Assembly: GCA_947503345.1 (NCBI GenBank) | Contig: CANNCW010000004.1 | Location: forward strand, 186,001 to 250,000 | Reading direction: 5' to 3' | Length of the DNA stretch: 64,000 nucleotides | From: an uncultured Kangiella sp. | GTDB lineage: Bacteria > Pseudomonadota > Gammaproteobacteria > Enterobacterales > Kangiellaceae | Part shown: in pieces, positions 30,278 through 40,368 of the stretch | Layout of the letters: each line of letters starts with the position of its first letter | Numbering within the stretch: the first letter of the stretch is position 1 | Notes under the pieces: generated by a model | What the model saw: the letters and a program-made list of their open reading frames with translations, nothing else | The model's database searches: none | What the model was told of the DNA's origin: nothing | Program-made: the position numbers and the translations under genes

Positions 30278-31810
30278 TTAATGTAAACTTGGTAACTCTA
30301 CTTCTTTGGCTAGTTCATTGAAAATACCCGATTCGATTAAGGCTTGAATCGCTTCAATGTCAGGGCCAAAGTGACGATCTTTTTCGTAGTAGGGAACTTC
30401 GGCGCGAATAGCATCATAAGCTTTCTGTAAAGCTGTTGACGTTTTTAATGGCGCTCTGAAGTCGATACCCTGAACTGCTGATAATAACTCAACAGCAATA
30501 ACGCCAGAGGTATTAAAGTTCATGTCTTTTAATCGACGCGCGGCAAAAGTTGCCATAGAAACGTGATCTTCCTGATTAGCAGACGTTGGTAAAGAATCTA
30601 CCGAAGCAGGGTGAGCTAAAGTTTTATTTTCTGATGCTAAAGCTGCCGCAGTAACTTGGGCAATCATAAAGCCAGAATTAACCCCTGAATCTTGAACTAA
30701 GAAGGCTGGTAAACCACTTAAATGTTTATCTAACATTAAGGCAATTCGTCGCTCAACTATTGCACCTACCTCTGAAATCACAATCGCCAATAAGTCCGCT
30801 GACATAGCAACAGGCTCAGCGTGGAAATTACCGCCAGATATGATGTCTCCTTCTTCTGGGAAAACTAATGGATTGTCAGAAACAGCATTGGCTTCGGTCA
30901 ATAAAACAGAAGCTGCAAAACGCATATGATCAAGTGCCGCACCCATAACTTGAGGTTGGCAACGAAGCGAGTAAGGATCTTGAACTTTCTCACAGTTTAA
31001 ATGCGACTCGTTAATCTCAGAACCCTTAACTAGGTTCAATAAGTTTAATGCTACTTGCTGTTGGCCTTTATGACCACGAACTTGATGAATACGAGCATCA
31101 AAAGGAGCTGTAGAACCAAGCGCAGCATCAACCGACAACCCGCCAGCAACAATTGCCGCAGCAAAGTTATTTTCAGCGCCAAACAAACCTGCCAATGCCA
31201 AGGCTGTTGAACATTGAGTACCGTTTAGTAAGGCCAAACCTTCTTTAGCAGCTAAAACCAATGGCTCTAATCCTGCAATTTTTAAACCTTCAACTGCTGA
31301 AATGATTTTGCCATTATGACGAACATTACCGACTCCAATTAAAGTACAACTCATGTGAGCTAATGGTGCTAAATCACCTGAAGCTCCAACTGAACCTTTC
31401 TCTGGGATGCAAGGGTAAACTTCATGGTTTACTAAGCTAATCAATGCATCGACGGTTTCACGCTTTACACCCGAATGACCTTGCGACAAGCTGGAAAGCT
31501 TTAATACCATTAACAAGCGCACAATATTGTCTGATAATAACTCGCCCACACCAGCGGCATGAGAAAGTACTAATGACTCCTGCAATAATTCCAACTTTTC
31601 TTTTGGAATACGAGTAGATGCTAAAAGACCAAAACCTGTGTTGATGCCATAAACGGTTTCATCGTTTTCAATCACGTCAGCAACCGTTTGCGCTGCACGA
31701 TCGATCACAGGATAAAAATCTGAGTTTAATTCAATCGAAGTCGCGGCTTGAAAAATTGCTCGGCAATCTGCTAATGAAAGCTCGCCCGGTGTTAAAGTAA
31801 ATTTATTCAT
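30278..31810 (-). CDS. hutH: Histidine ammonia-lyase
   Basis: Converts histidine to urocanate and ammonia. 510 residues from the ATG at 31810; the frame reaches 31906 but the extension runs through hut[13 protein letters not shown] contains Ala143-Ser144-Gly145, which cyclise to the MIO cofactor. YGINTGFG (N-terminal Tyr) and QEDHVSMA are other active-site motifs. It follows hutU by 19 bp, in the operon hutC-hutU-hutH controlled by HutC. Confidence 0.97.
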   Translation of the reverse strand: MNKFTLTPGELSLADCRAIFQAATSIELNSDFYPVIDRAAQTVADVIENDETVYGINTGFGLLASTRIPKEKLELLQESLVLSHAAGVGELLSDNIVRLLMVLKLSSLSQGHSGVKRETVDALISLVNHEVYPCIPEKGSVGASGDLAPLAHMSCTLIGVGNVRHNGKIISAVEGLKIAGLEPLVLAAKEGLALLNGTQCSTALALAGLFGAENNFAAAIVAGGLSVDAALGSTAPFDARIHQVRGHKGQQQVALNLLNLVKGSEINESHLNCEKVQDPYSLRCQPQVMGAALDHMRFAASVLLTEANAVSDNPLVFPEEGDIISGGNFHAEPVAMSADLLAIVISEVGAIVERRIALMLDKHLSGLPAFLVQDSGVNSGFMIAQVTAAALASENKTLAHPASVDSLPTSANQEDHVSMATFAARRLKDMNFNTSGVIAVELLSAVQGIDFRAPLKTSTALQKAYDAIRAEVPYYEKDRHFGPDIEAIQALIESGIFNELAKEVELPSLH

Positions 31811-31829
31811 GTTCTTAATCTCACACTTA

Positions 31830-33515
31830 TTAATCGTTAACCATTGGCAAATGTAAATTTTGCTCTTTGGCACACTCTTTCGCGATGTCATAACCCGCAT
31901 CTGCATGACGCATCACGCCGGTTGCTGGGTCATTAAATAATACGCGCTCAATACGCTTATCAGCTTCTTCAGAGCCATCACAACAAATTACCACCCCTGA
32001 GTGTTGTGAGAACCCCATGCCAACACCGCCACCGTGATGTAATGAAACCCAAGTGGCACCACCTGCAACGTTTAACATGGCGTTTAATAATGGCCAGTCG
32101 GAAACTGCATCAGAGCCATCCATCATGCTTTCGGTTTCGCGATTTGGGCTGGCAACTGAGCCAGAATCTAAATGATCACGACCAATCACAACAGGTGCTG
32201 ACAATTCACCATTACGTACCATCTCATTAAAGGCCAAACCTAATTTATGACGTAAACCTAAACCTACCCAACAAATTCGTGCAGGCAAGCCTTGGAAGCT
32301 GATACGCTCTTTAGCCATATCTAACCAATTGTGCAGATGAGGATCGTCAGCAATGATTTCTTTTACTTTTTGATCGGTTTTATAAATATCTTCTGGATCG
32401 CCGGAAAGCGCAGCCCAACGGAATGGCCCAACGCCGCGACAGAAAAGAGGGCGGATATAAGCTGGAACAAAGCCTGGGAAATCAAAGGCATCGTTAACAC
32501 CTTCTTCTAATGCCATTTGGCGAATGTTATTACCATAATCAACGGTTGGGATACCGTCATTCCAGAAATCAAGCATGGCTTGAACTTGCACCGCCATGGA
32601 TTTCTTAGCTTCTTTGGTCACAAGCTCAGGATTAGTTTTCGCTTTGTCGCGCCATTCTTCCATCGTCCATCCAATAGGCAAATAACCATTAACAGGGTCA
32701 TGCGCCGAAGTTTGATCGGTAACTAGATCTGGCTTGATCCCACGTTTTTGCATTTCAGGGAAAATCTCAGCGGCATTGCCTAATAAACCAATCGAAATTG
32801 CTTCACCTTTTTCCAAAGCTTGATTCAACATTTCCATCGCTTCATCAATGGTTTTGGCTTTCTTGTCCACATAACGGGTACGCATTCTAAAGTCGATACG
32901 AGTTTCGTCACACTCAACCGCAATCATGCAATAACCTGCCATAGTCGCTGCTAATGGTTGAGCACCACCCATACCACCAAGACCGCCTGTAAGTACCCAT
33001 TTGCCTTTAGTTACGCCATCAAAATGTTGGCGTCCAGCTTCAACAAATGTCTCGTAGGTACCTTGCACGATGCCTTGTGAGCCAATATAAATCCAAGAGC
33101 CCGCCGTCATTTGGCCGTACATCATCAAGCCTTTTTTATCCAGCTCGTTGAAGTGCTCCCAATTACCCCAGTGCGGTACTAAATTTGAATTGGCGATTAA
33201 CACCCGTGGTGCATCAGCATGAGTTTTAAAAACGCCAACGGGTTTGCCTGATTGAACTAAAAGGGTTTCATCATCATTAAGGTTCTTTAAAGTCTCAACG
33301 ATTTTGTCATAAGACTCCCAGTTACGAGCAGCACGACCAATACCACCATAAACTACCAAGCCTTGTGGATGCTCAGCAACGTCTGGATCAAGGTTGTTCA
33401 TTAACATTCTAAGTGGCGCTTCAGTTAGCCATGATTTAGCGTTCAATTTTGTGCCCGTTGGCGCATGGATAACGCGGCTGGCATCGAATCTTGGGTCATT
33501 GGAATAAGATGACAT
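31830..33515 (-). CDS. hutU: Urocanate hydratase
   Basis: 561 residues, full length. Converts urocanate to imidazolonepropionate using NAD+ as an electrophile. [34 protein letters not shown] (NAD-binding) and [18 protein letters not shown] are diagnostic. It lies between hutC and hutH. Confidence 0.97.
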   Translation of the reverse strand: MSSYSNDPRFDASRVIHAPTGTKLNAKSWLTEAPLRMLMNNLDPDVAEHPQGLVVYGGIGRAARNWESYDKIVETLKNLNDDETLLVQSGKPVGVFKTHADAPRVLIANSNLVPHWGNWEHFNELDKKGLMMYGQMTAGSWIYIGSQGIVQGTYETFVEAGRQHFDGVTKGKWVLTGGLGGMGGAQPLAATMAGYCMIAVECDETRIDFRMRTRYVDKKAKTIDEAMEMLNQALEKGEAISIGLLGNAAEIFPEMQKRGIKPDLVTDQTSAHDPVNGYLPIGWTMEEWRDKAKTNPELVTKEAKKSMAVQVQAMLDFWNDGIPTVDYGNNIRQMALEEGVNDAFDFPGFVPAYIRPLFCRGVGPFRWAALSGDPEDIYKTDQKVKEIIADDPHLHNWLDMAKERISFQGLPARICWVGLGLRHKLGLAFNEMVRNGELSAPVVIGRDHLDSGSVASPNRETESMMDGSDAVSDWPLLNAMLNVAGGATWVSLHHGGGVGMGFSQHSGVVICCDGSEEADKRIERVLFNDPATGVMRHADAGYDIAKECAKEQNLHLPMVND

Positions 33516-33549
33516 GGGTTTTTCCTCTAAGTTGTTTCTTTAGCCGAGG

Positions 33550-34278
33550 TTATAACTCGGTTAATTGATGTTCAGTTTTAAAGCGGCCAGAAATACTGAA
33601 TCGGCTCGCGGGATGATAAAGTTGGCAAAAGCTCACCAAGGTTTGCTCAGACCAAGTAATTCGATCAATACAAAGTACTGGCTCAAGTTCTTGTAATTTC
33701 AAAGTGACCTTCATAAAAGGATCGGCTTCTTTGGCTTGAATTTGATGCTCGGCTTCGGTCAATGGCGCTACTTTAGATAAATACACATTGGGCGTAATGC
33801 TTTTGTAATCTTGCTTTAAGTATTCAGGCGCCGCGATTGGATTAACATAGCGCTGTTCGATTTGAATCGGCTTCTTATCTTCTTTGTGGACCATAATGGA
33901 ATGGAACACTTGGTCGCCTTCTTGCAAACCAAAATGATTTAACAAGTGAGTAGGACAGGACTCTTTTTGTAATAAAATCAACTCATTAGAGTATTCAGCA
34001 CCACGATTTTCAATTTCTTCGGCAATATTGCGAATTTCTAATAATGGCGAATGCAGCTTTTTAGGTGCAACGAAGGTACCACGGCCCTGAACACGGTATA
34101 ACACACCTTCTTCTGTTAGTTCATCTAGTGCTCGGCGAGCGGTCATGCGGCTTACTTTGCACATATCCACCAGCTCATTTTCAGACGGAACACGTTTATG
34201 TTCTTTCCATTCTTTACTGGCTATACCTTTGCGTATAAAGTCTTTAACTAGTTGATAACGAGGTTCTTCTTGGCTCAT
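33550..34278 (-). CDS. hutC: HutC, GntR-family repressor of histidine utilisation
   Basis: 242 residues. The N-terminal GntR winged helix (VPSENELVDMCKVSRMTARRALDELTEEGVLYRVQGRGTF is the region) is followed by a UTRA ligand domain (about 95-235). In this family urocanate releases the repressor. It heads hutC-hutU-hutH and shares the divergent region with hutG, where a perfect palindrome is the likely operator. A small hairpin CCGAG-N7-CTCGG (33544-33560) overlaps its stop codon. Confidence 0.95.
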   Translation of the reverse strand: MSQEEPRYQLVKDFIRKGIASKEWKEHKRVPSENELVDMCKVSRMTARRALDELTEEGVLYRVQGRGTFVAPKKLHSPLLEIRNIAEEIENRGAEYSNELILLQKESCPTHLLNHFGLQEGDQVFHSIMVHKEDKKPIQIEQRYVNPIAAPEYLKQDYKSITPNVYLSKVAPLTEAEHQIQAKEADPFMKVTLKLQELEPVLCIDRITWSEQTLVSFCQLYHPASRFSISGRFKTEHQLTEL

Positions 34279-34330
34279 TGGTAGCGTAACTCCATTGGAA
34301 CTAGATTTATCAAATGATTACTGTAAGATA

Positions 34331-34346
34331 GGTTGTATATACAACC
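34331..34346. promoter_or_regulatory. Likely HutC operator
   Basis: GGTTGTATATACAACC is a perfect 16-bp palindrome in the 117-bp region between the divergent hutC and hutG genes. TGTATATACA is the core reported for HutC-type GntR repressors. It could control both directions. No equivalent was seen between hutI and hutF. Confidence 0.8.
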
Positions 34347-34395
34347 AAAAAACACCACAAAAATCAAGAATAATTAGCGATAGGGCAGGGTTTAA

Positions 34396-35604
34396 ATGCA
34401 AATAGAGCAACTGGTAGCAAAATTTGAAAGCCAAGACTTTCAAGGTGGCGACTTTGGTCATATAGAGCATCTAAGAATTGCTTGGCATTATGTTTGCAAA
34501 GAATCCTTAGTTATTGCCAAAGAAAAGTTTCATTCAAACGTGCAGGCTTTGGTGACTAAATTAGGCGCGGAAAGCAAATATCACCGAAGCTTAACGGACT
34601 TTTTTCTAGATTACTTATTCCATGTGAGACTTTATTTAGGCTCCGATTCTTGGGAGTTATTGCAGAAGAAGTGTCCTTTGATGATTGAAGATGCTCAAGC
34701 ATTAATAAAATTCTATTACTCTGATGAGGTTATTCATTCAGAAGTCGCAAGGCAGGGTTATATTGCACCTGACAAGATGCCTCTAGATCGTGCAAGTTTA
34801 AAATTATCATTAGAAGAAACTCCAGTTTATGAGCTCAACGAATACGACTCGCCATTAATAGTTTCAATTCCTCATAATGGACAATTAATCCCCCATGATG
34901 TTTTGCGACAAATGGAACCAACAGCGCTTTCAAGCCAAGATACGGATTGGTATTTGTCTCAGCTGTATGACTTTTTAGATGAACTAGAAGTCACTAGTAT
35001 CAGCGCAAACTATTCGCGTTATTTGATTGATTTAAATCGCGACTCAAGTGGTGTAGAGCTTTATAAAGGCGCTGACAATACTGAATTATGCCCTACATCA
35101 AGATTTGACTTGGAGCTTCTGTATGCAAAAGGGAATGAACCTAGTGCAGAAGAAATTGATAGACGAATTAAGCAGTACTGGCAACCATATCATCAAGCAA
35201 TCGCAGAGCAAATTGCAAAAGCTAAGGTAAAGCACGGTTATGCAATATTGTTCGAAGCTCATTCCATAGCACAAGAAGTCCCGCGCTTTTTTGATGGCAA
35301 ATTACCTGGTTTTAATTTCGGCACTAATGATGGCGCTACGGTTAATTCGGAGCTTAACAAAAGTCTAGAAAATTTTGACACTGGCGGTTACAGTAAAGTG
35401 ATTAATGCACGTTTTAAAGGCGGTTTTATTACGCGCCATTACGCTAAGCCTGAGGATAATATTTTTACTATTCAATTAGAGCTGTCTCAAGCCAACTATC
35501 TAGATCAAAATAAAAACTTACTAGAGCCTGAATTAGCAAAACAACTAAAAGTAACGCTTAAAACATTAATTGCAGAGTTAAAAGGATTAAAAATTGGAGC
35601 TTAA
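34396..35604 (+). CDS. hutG: N-formylglutamate amidohydrolase fused to an N-terminal HxxHLRxAW domain
   Basis: 402 residues, about 130 more than HutG alone. The C-terminal part (about 145-400) is N-formylglutamate amidohydrolase: LIVSIPHNGQLIPHDV, SRYLIDLNRD, and LFEAHSIAQEVPRFFDG with metal-binding His and Glu. It splits N-formylglutamate into glutamate and formate, the final step after HutF. The N-terminal part (about 1-125) shows FGHIEHLRIAWHYV, SKYHRSLTDFF and YYSDEVIHSEVARQGYIAPD, which match a small conserved protein found alone in many bacteria. The fused domain's role is unknown. CAGGG precedes the ATG at 34396. Confidence 0.9.
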   Translation: MQIEQLVAKFESQDFQGGDFGHIEHLRIAWHYVCKESLVIAKEKFHSNVQALVTKLGAESKYHRSLTDFFLDYLFHVRLYLGSDSWELLQKKCPLMIEDAQALIKFYYSDEVIHSEVARQGYIAPDKMPLDRASLKLSLEETPVYELNEYDSPLIVSIPHNGQLIPHDVLRQMEPTALSSQDTDWYLSQLYDFLDELEVTSISANYSRYLIDLNRDSSGVELYKGADNTELCPTSRFDLELLYAKGNEPSAEEIDRRIKQYWQPYHQAIAEQIAKAKVKHGYAILFEAHSIAQEVPRFFDGKLPGFNFGTNDGATVNSELNKSLENFDTGGYSKVINARFKGGFITRHYAKPEDNIFTIQLELSQANYLDQNKNLLEPELAKQLKVTLKTLIAELKGLKIGA

Positions 35605-36013
35605 ATTCTCAGATATACATTCAAAAGCTGATGATGAATATGTCTTCGAGCAATTAAAAGAACATAACTCAAATATCATTGAACGCGACTTTGAGCCTGT
35701 ATCTTTTTATTATCGAGATGAAAACGAGCAAATCGTAGCCGGTTTAACTGGCAAGACTCAATGGGGCGGTTTGTTGATCGATATATTGTGGGTGCATCAA
35801 GATTATAGAAATCAATCACTCGGAGCAAAGTTATTGGCAAAAGCCGAACAAATTGCTCGGCAAAGAAATTGTCAAAACATAGTACTTGAAACTATGGGAT
35901 TTCAAGCAAAAGATTTTTATCTACAAAATGGTTTTGCAGTTTTTGGGGTAGTAGAAAATGCCGACCCAATACTTAATTGTTATTATATGAAGAAAGTTTT
36001 AAATAACAGTTAA
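35594..36013 (+). CDS. GNAT-family N-acetyltransferase
   Basis: 139 residues. [30 protein letters not shown] is the acetyl-CoA-binding motif A (R/Q-x-x-G-x-A variant), and [13 protein letters not shown] the motif B region. The acceptor is unknown. It starts with TTG at 35594 inside the end of hutG, eight bases after AAAGGA, so it is coupled to hutG. The end overlaps the convergent hutI by 15 bp. Confidence 0.85.
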   Translation: MELKFSDIHSKADDEYVFEQLKEHNSNIIERDFEPVSFYYRDENEQIVAGLTGKTQWGGLLIDILWVHQDYRNQSLGAKLLAKAEQIARQRNCQNIVLETMGFQAKDFYLQNGFAVFGVVENADPILNCYYMKKVLNNS

Positions 36014-37201
36014 CTTTGGAGTTGTTCCAAACTGATAGCTCAGCTGATTAGGATGTTCAATATCCCATAGTACCAAATCAGCTTTCTTACCAACTTCAAC
36101 AGAGCCAATTTCTTTGTCCAAACCTAAAGCTTTAGCCGCGTTAATGGTAACTCCCTGAAGCGACTCTAAGGGTGTCATTCTAAATAGGGTGCAGGCCATA
36201 TTCATCATAAGCAATACCGATAAACAAGGCGAAGTACCAGGGTTGTGGTCGGTGGCGATTGCCATTGGAACGCTAGCCTCGCGTAAGGCTTGGATTGGTG
36301 GCAGCTTAGTTTCTCTTAAAAAATAATAGGCGCCCGGTAATAGTGTTGCGACGGTGCCTTTATGTGCCATTTTATCAATGGATTCTTGCGATAAATATTC
36401 TAAATGATCGGCGGAAAGCCCATCAAAATCAGCAACTAGCCCAGCACCATTTTGATCGGACAGTTGTTCCGCATGTAGCTTTACTTTTAATCCATGCTTT
36501 GTTGCAGCATTAAATACTTTTTCCGTTTGTTCATAACTAAAGCCAATATTTTCACAAAAGACGTCCACACAGTTAGCTAGCTTTTCGTTCGCCACCGCAG
36601 GGATCATTTCATTGCAAACTAAATCGATATAACTGTCACTATCATCTTTATATTCAGGAGGTAAGGCATGAGCACCTAAAAAGGTTGGTACTATTCTAAC
36701 TGGGTATTTCTCACCAAGTTGCTTGGCTACTCGTAACATTTTAAATTCAGTTTCTAAATCTAGGCCATAGCCTGATTTGATTTCAATAGTGGTTACACCT
36801 TCTGCTATTAGCGCTTCAAGTCGCTTTGATGCCGAATCAAATAACTCTTGTTCGGTAGCTGCCCGTGTGGCTTTAACACTGGAAAGAATGCCGCCACCCG
36901 CTTTGGCTATTTCTTCATAAGATGCTCCATTTAGTCGCATCTCGAATTCGTTAGAGCGATTTCCGCCATAGACAAGGTGGGTGTGGCAGTCAATTAAGCC
37001 CGGTAGCAACCATTGGCCATTGGCATTAATAACTTTTGCGGCTTGGTGTGCTTTATTCACTTTGCCCACATAAGCAATTTTGCCATCAATAATTCCAACA
37101 GAGCCATTTTCGATAATCCCATAATCATCGTTTGTAGCCAGCGTAGCTATATTGGCATTAATAATTAATTGATCAAAAGGTTTCGTTTCTAACTGGCTCA
37201 T
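35999..37201 (-). CDS. hutI: Imidazolonepropionase
   Basis: 400 residues, amidohydrolase superfamily. Hydrolyses 4-imidazolone-5-propionate to N-formimino-L-glutamate. [18 protein letters not shown] (His-x-His metal site), [18 protein letters not shown] and [12 protein letters not shown] (Asp of the metal site) are visible. It faces hutF across 40 bp. Confidence 0.96.
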   Translation of the reverse strand: MSQLETKPFDQLIINANIATLATNDDYGIIENGSVGIIDGKIAYVGKVNKAHQAAKVINANGQWLLPGLIDCHTHLVYGGNRSNEFEMRLNGASYEEIAKAGGGILSSVKATRAATEQELFDSASKRLEALIAEGVTTIEIKSGYGLDLETEFKMLRVAKQLGEKYPVRIVPTFLGAHALPPEYKDDSDSYIDLVCNEMIPAVANEKLANCVDVFCENIGFSYEQTEKVFNAATKHGLKVKLHAEQLSDQNGAGLVADFDGLSADHLEYLSQESIDKMAHKGTVATLLPGAYYFLRETKLPPIQALREASVPMAIATDHNPGTSPCLSVLLMMNMACTLFRMTPLESLQGVTINAAKALGLDKEIGSVEVGKKADLVLWDIEHPNQLSYQFGTTPKLTVI

Positions 37202-37241
37202 ATTATTATCTCAGTATTAAATCCTAATCGTTCTTGCACTC

Positions 37242-38642
37242 ATGACTAACACACAAGTTGCTAAACAAATCTTTGCAAACCACATTCTACTCGCAGATGG
37301 CTGGGCTGAAAACGTTTTAATGGAAATAGATGGCAATGGCTTGATTTCCAGCATCGTCAAAGAGCAAGAATTACCCAAAAACTTTGTAGGTGACGTAATT
37401 CATGGCTCGATTATTCCTGGAATGATCAATAATCACTCCCATGCCTTCCAATGGGCCATGGCGGGTTTAGCGGAGCAAAGCGGGACAGGAAACGATAGTT
37501 TTTGGTCATGGCGAAAATTGATGTATGACTTTGTCGGGAAAATCACCCCTGATGATTTGGAAGTGATCGCCAGTGCGCTTTATATGCAGATGCTAAAAGC
37601 GGGTTATACCTCTGTTGGAGAGTTTCATTATTTGCACCATGATCTCAATGGTCAGCATTTTGCTAATCAAGCAGAAATGTCACAACGAATTTTTAAAGCT
37701 GCTAAAAAGGTTGGTATAAACACGACTTTATTACCAGTGTTTTATCGATATAGCGGTTTTGGTGATTTAGCTCCTAATGAAGGTCAGAAGCGCTTTATTC
37801 ATAACCAAGATGAATATGCTGAGTTATTGAATCAAGTAGCTCAATTAGCCAATGACTACCAACAGAATTTTGGCATAGCGCCGCATTCTCTTAGAGCGGT
37901 TAATCAAAATGATATAACCTTTGTGATTAATCATTTAGATAGTCTCAACTCGAAAGCACCAGTCCATATTCATATTGCCGAGCAATTAAAAGAAGTTGAT
38001 GATTGCTTGGGACATACGGGGATGCGTCCAGTTGAGTGGTTAGCGCATCAGCAAGAACTTAATTCTCGCTGGTGCTTAGTACATTCAACGCATATGACCA
38101 AGTCAGAAGTACAAACAGTTGCGAACAGTGACGCCGTGGTTTCTATTTGTACAACCACAGAAGCTAATCTTGGGGATGGTTTTTTCGAAATGAAATCTTA
38201 TATTGAGAGTGGTGGTCAGTGGGGAGTGGGAAGTGATAGCCATATTTCTGTTAGTGCTACGGAGGAGTTACGATGGCTTGAATATCAAAATAGATTGATG
38301 AGTCATTCAAGAACCATTTTTACTGCGGGCGATTTTAGTTCTAATGGTCACTGGTTATGGACTAACGCAGCTAAAGGCGGAGCGCAAAGCCTAAATAATA
38401 ACGCAGGTGAACTTTCTTTAGGGAAAAAAGCTGACTTCATCGAGCTTAATAATGATTGCATGGCGTTAATTGGCGCAACAGATAATCAATTGATTGATGC
38501 TTTTATCTTTAACCAACAAGCTTCGGATAATATATCAAGCGTTTGGGTGAAGGGGGATAAAGTGGTATCAGCTGGGGAACATTTAAAGCAAGATCCAATT
38601 GTATCTGACTATAAAAGACTTCTTTGCAAATTATTAAGATAA
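37242..38642 (+). CDS. hutF: N-formimino-L-glutamate deiminase
   Basis: 466 residues, amidohydrolase superfamily. SIIPGMINNHSHAFQWAMAGLAEQ holds the HxH metal site and marks HutF; HIHIAEQLKEVDDC, LVHSTHMT and GVGSDSHISVSATEELR are further signatures. It turns formiminoglutamate into N-formylglutamate and ammonia, so this bacterium uses the two-step end (HutF then HutG) rather than direct formiminoglutamase. The ribosome site is weak. The stop overlaps the convergent sensor-kinase gene by 9 bp. Confidence 0.95.
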   Translation: MTNTQVAKQIFANHILLADGWAENVLMEIDGNGLISSIVKEQELPKNFVGDVIHGSIIPGMINNHSHAFQWAMAGLAEQSGTGNDSFWSWRKLMYDFVGKITPDDLEVIASALYMQMLKAGYTSVGEFHYLHHDLNGQHFANQAEMSQRIFKAAKKVGINTTLLPVFYRYSGFGDLAPNEGQKRFIHNQDEYAELLNQVAQLANDYQQNFGIAPHSLRAVNQNDITFVINHLDSLNSKAPVHIHIAEQLKEVDDCLGHTGMRPVEWLAHQQELNSRWCLVHSTHMTKSEVQTVANSDAVVSICTTTEANLGDGFFEMKSYIESGGQWGVGSDSHISVSATEELRWLEYQNRLMSHSRTIFTAGDFSSNGHWLWTNAAKGGAQSLNNNAGELSLGKKADFIELNNDCMALIGATDNQLIDAFIFNQQASDNISSVWVKGDKVVSAGEHLKQDPIVSDYKRLLCKLLR

Positions 38643-40361
38643 GTTAATTAATATATTTTTTAGAGATTGTAAGTCAATAGGCTTTTTCAAAAACCTTACC
38701 TCAAAAGATTGAAAGTACTCGCTCTCAACGACTTCTTCTTTGCTAGATATGACTAAGATAAGAGGTTTACGAGAAAGAGCTAAATACTCGGATTTGAAGT
38801 TGGTTAGAAAGTAAGGATCAGGTGAATTGAAAAAGTCTGAATTAACACAGATAATATCATAGTGGTTTTGGCGAATTTTTTGCAAGGCAACTTGTTTCGT
38901 TGTTGCTTTATCAGCAACTTGACCAAACTTTTCTAAGTAACCCATAAGAACAATTCTATCAGTAGGGTCAGAGTCAAACACTAATAATGAACGCTGTATT
39001 TCAAGAGGGTGTATTAAAGACAAACTGTTTGGAGCAACCATGTTTTTTTCAATCAATACCGGAAACTCGAAACGAATTTCATCTTTGAGATATATATAGT
39101 CGCCGCCAGCCTTTTGAACTAAATGTTTACAAGCAATAAATGATGCATTGTTTGTTTCAATTGAAACCTCTGGAGTGGCATTAAAGTCAAAAAGAGTTTG
39201 ATGTTCAAAAGCATTATGAAACGCTTTTGACTTAGACTCAAATGACAAGCGTAGCATATGAGAATTTCCATAAAGACTGTTTATATCAGCATTTATTTTT
39301 ATTTCAGAGTGCTTGCAAAGAATAATTACTTGCTCGATAAATAAGCTTAAAAAGCGACTAAACAAGGGTTTATCAATAAATACACTGTATTCATCTAGGC
39401 GCCCCAAAATATTATCAATAATAGTTACATTGTGCTCAGTTAGTAAATCAGAGTGCCTCGCTATATTTTGGCTTATCTCACGCGGAATATTAACCATGCT
39501 TTTTTGTTCGCTTTTATTTGAAAGCACGGCGTCAACAAAGACTCTTAAGTTATCATTAAAGTTAATATGTTCCGATGCTATCAAAAATTCTAGGAAGCGA
39601 TTTAGTTCCAAGTTTGAATCTTCACGAGCATACTGGATTTCTTGTTGAAGAGTAGAAAGTTGGATGTCCTGTTTTGATAGCTTATCTACCGCTTGACTAG
39701 CACTTCTATAAAGTTTTTTTAGTTCTTTTAAATTTGATAGCTGGTGATTTTTTCTATTAGGCTCGTCTAAAAATTTAGAGATCAAACTAATGTTTCTTGA
39801 AGTAATGCCTAATCTGATATAAAGCCAAACACCAAATAACGCTAAAAAGCTAAATAATAATAAGTTGTATAAATAAACAAGAGGATTGTTTATATACTCT
39901 TGCAAGGCACCATAGTTCTCCATCTTTATTATTATGCTACCAATAAGTTGTGGCTCTATTGGTTCATCACCCTCGCTGAAAATATCTTGAATGTAATTAT
40001 TTTGTTTATTGAAGATATCTTGCTCGAATGTACTATAGTTATTTAACTCAGCTATTTTATTTACTCTGGATGCTACTAATGAGTTCTTATTATCGAATAT
40101 TTCTACGCTTAGGGTATTGGGTTCTAATTCGATTTCTTGTAACCTTGCGGTTACATCTTCATTATGTGCAGTGACTAATGGTAATTCTATTTGTGCCTCT
40201 AATGCCTTTATAGTGGCATTAGCAATGTTTTTTTGAATAGATAAAAAATCATTTTGATTATCTTTATAAATATAAAAATTAAAAAACAATAGTATTACCA
40301 CGGAGAATCCAGTGTAAATCCAGATGTTCTTAATTGAATTTCTAATTGTGCTAGTGGTCAT
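38634..40361 (-). CDS. Degenerate hybrid sensor kinase with a pseudo-receiver domain
   Basis: 575 residues. There are two transmembrane helices (about 12-32 and 161-183) around a periplasmic sensor of about 130 residues, then a helical linker (200-260). The middle region (about 290-435) keeps the fold of a histidine-kinase ATPase tail (ACKHLVQKAGGDYIYL ... RFEFPVL), but the N box, DxGxG and the H box are missing. A receiver domain follows (about 458-573): acidic pair near D463/D465, S539 and K560 are kept, yet the phospho-acceptor position is Asn507. It should therefore signal without phosphotransfer. It is 7 bp downstream of a periplasmic binding protein gene. Partner and output are unknown. 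Confidence 0.72.
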   Translation of the reverse strand: MTTSTIRNSIKNIWIYTGFSVVILLFFNFYIYKDNQNDFLSIQKNIANATIKALEAQIELPLVTAHNEDVTARLQEIELEPNTLSVEIFDNKNSLVASRVNKIAELNNYSTFEQDIFNKQNNYIQDIFSEGDEPIEPQLIGSIIIKMENYGALQEYINNPLVYLYNLLLFSFLALFGVWLYIRLGITSRNISLISKFLDEPNRKNHQLSNLKELKKLYRSASQAVDKLSKQDIQLSTLQQEIQYAREDSNLELNRFLEFLIASEHINFNDNLRVFVDAVLSNKSEQKSMVNIPREISQNIARHSDLLTEHNVTIIDNILGRLDEYSVFIDKPLFSRFLSLFIEQVIILCKHSEIKINADINSLYGNSHMLRLSFESKSKAFHNAFEHQTLFDFNATPEVSIETNNASFIACKHLVQKAGGDYIYLKDEIRFEFPVLIEKNMVAPNSLSLIHPLEIQRSLLVFDSDPTDRIVLMGYLEKFGQVADKATTKQVALQKIRQNHYDIICVNSDFFNSPDPYFLTNFKSEYLALSRKPLILVISSKEEVVESEYFQSFEVRFLKKPIDLQSLKNILINLS

Positions 40362-40368
40362 TAGTTTT

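Noticed and set aside
31811..31906. Longer hutH start at 31906
   Set aside because: The extra 32 residues are the end of hutU in another frame and are not conserved in HutH.
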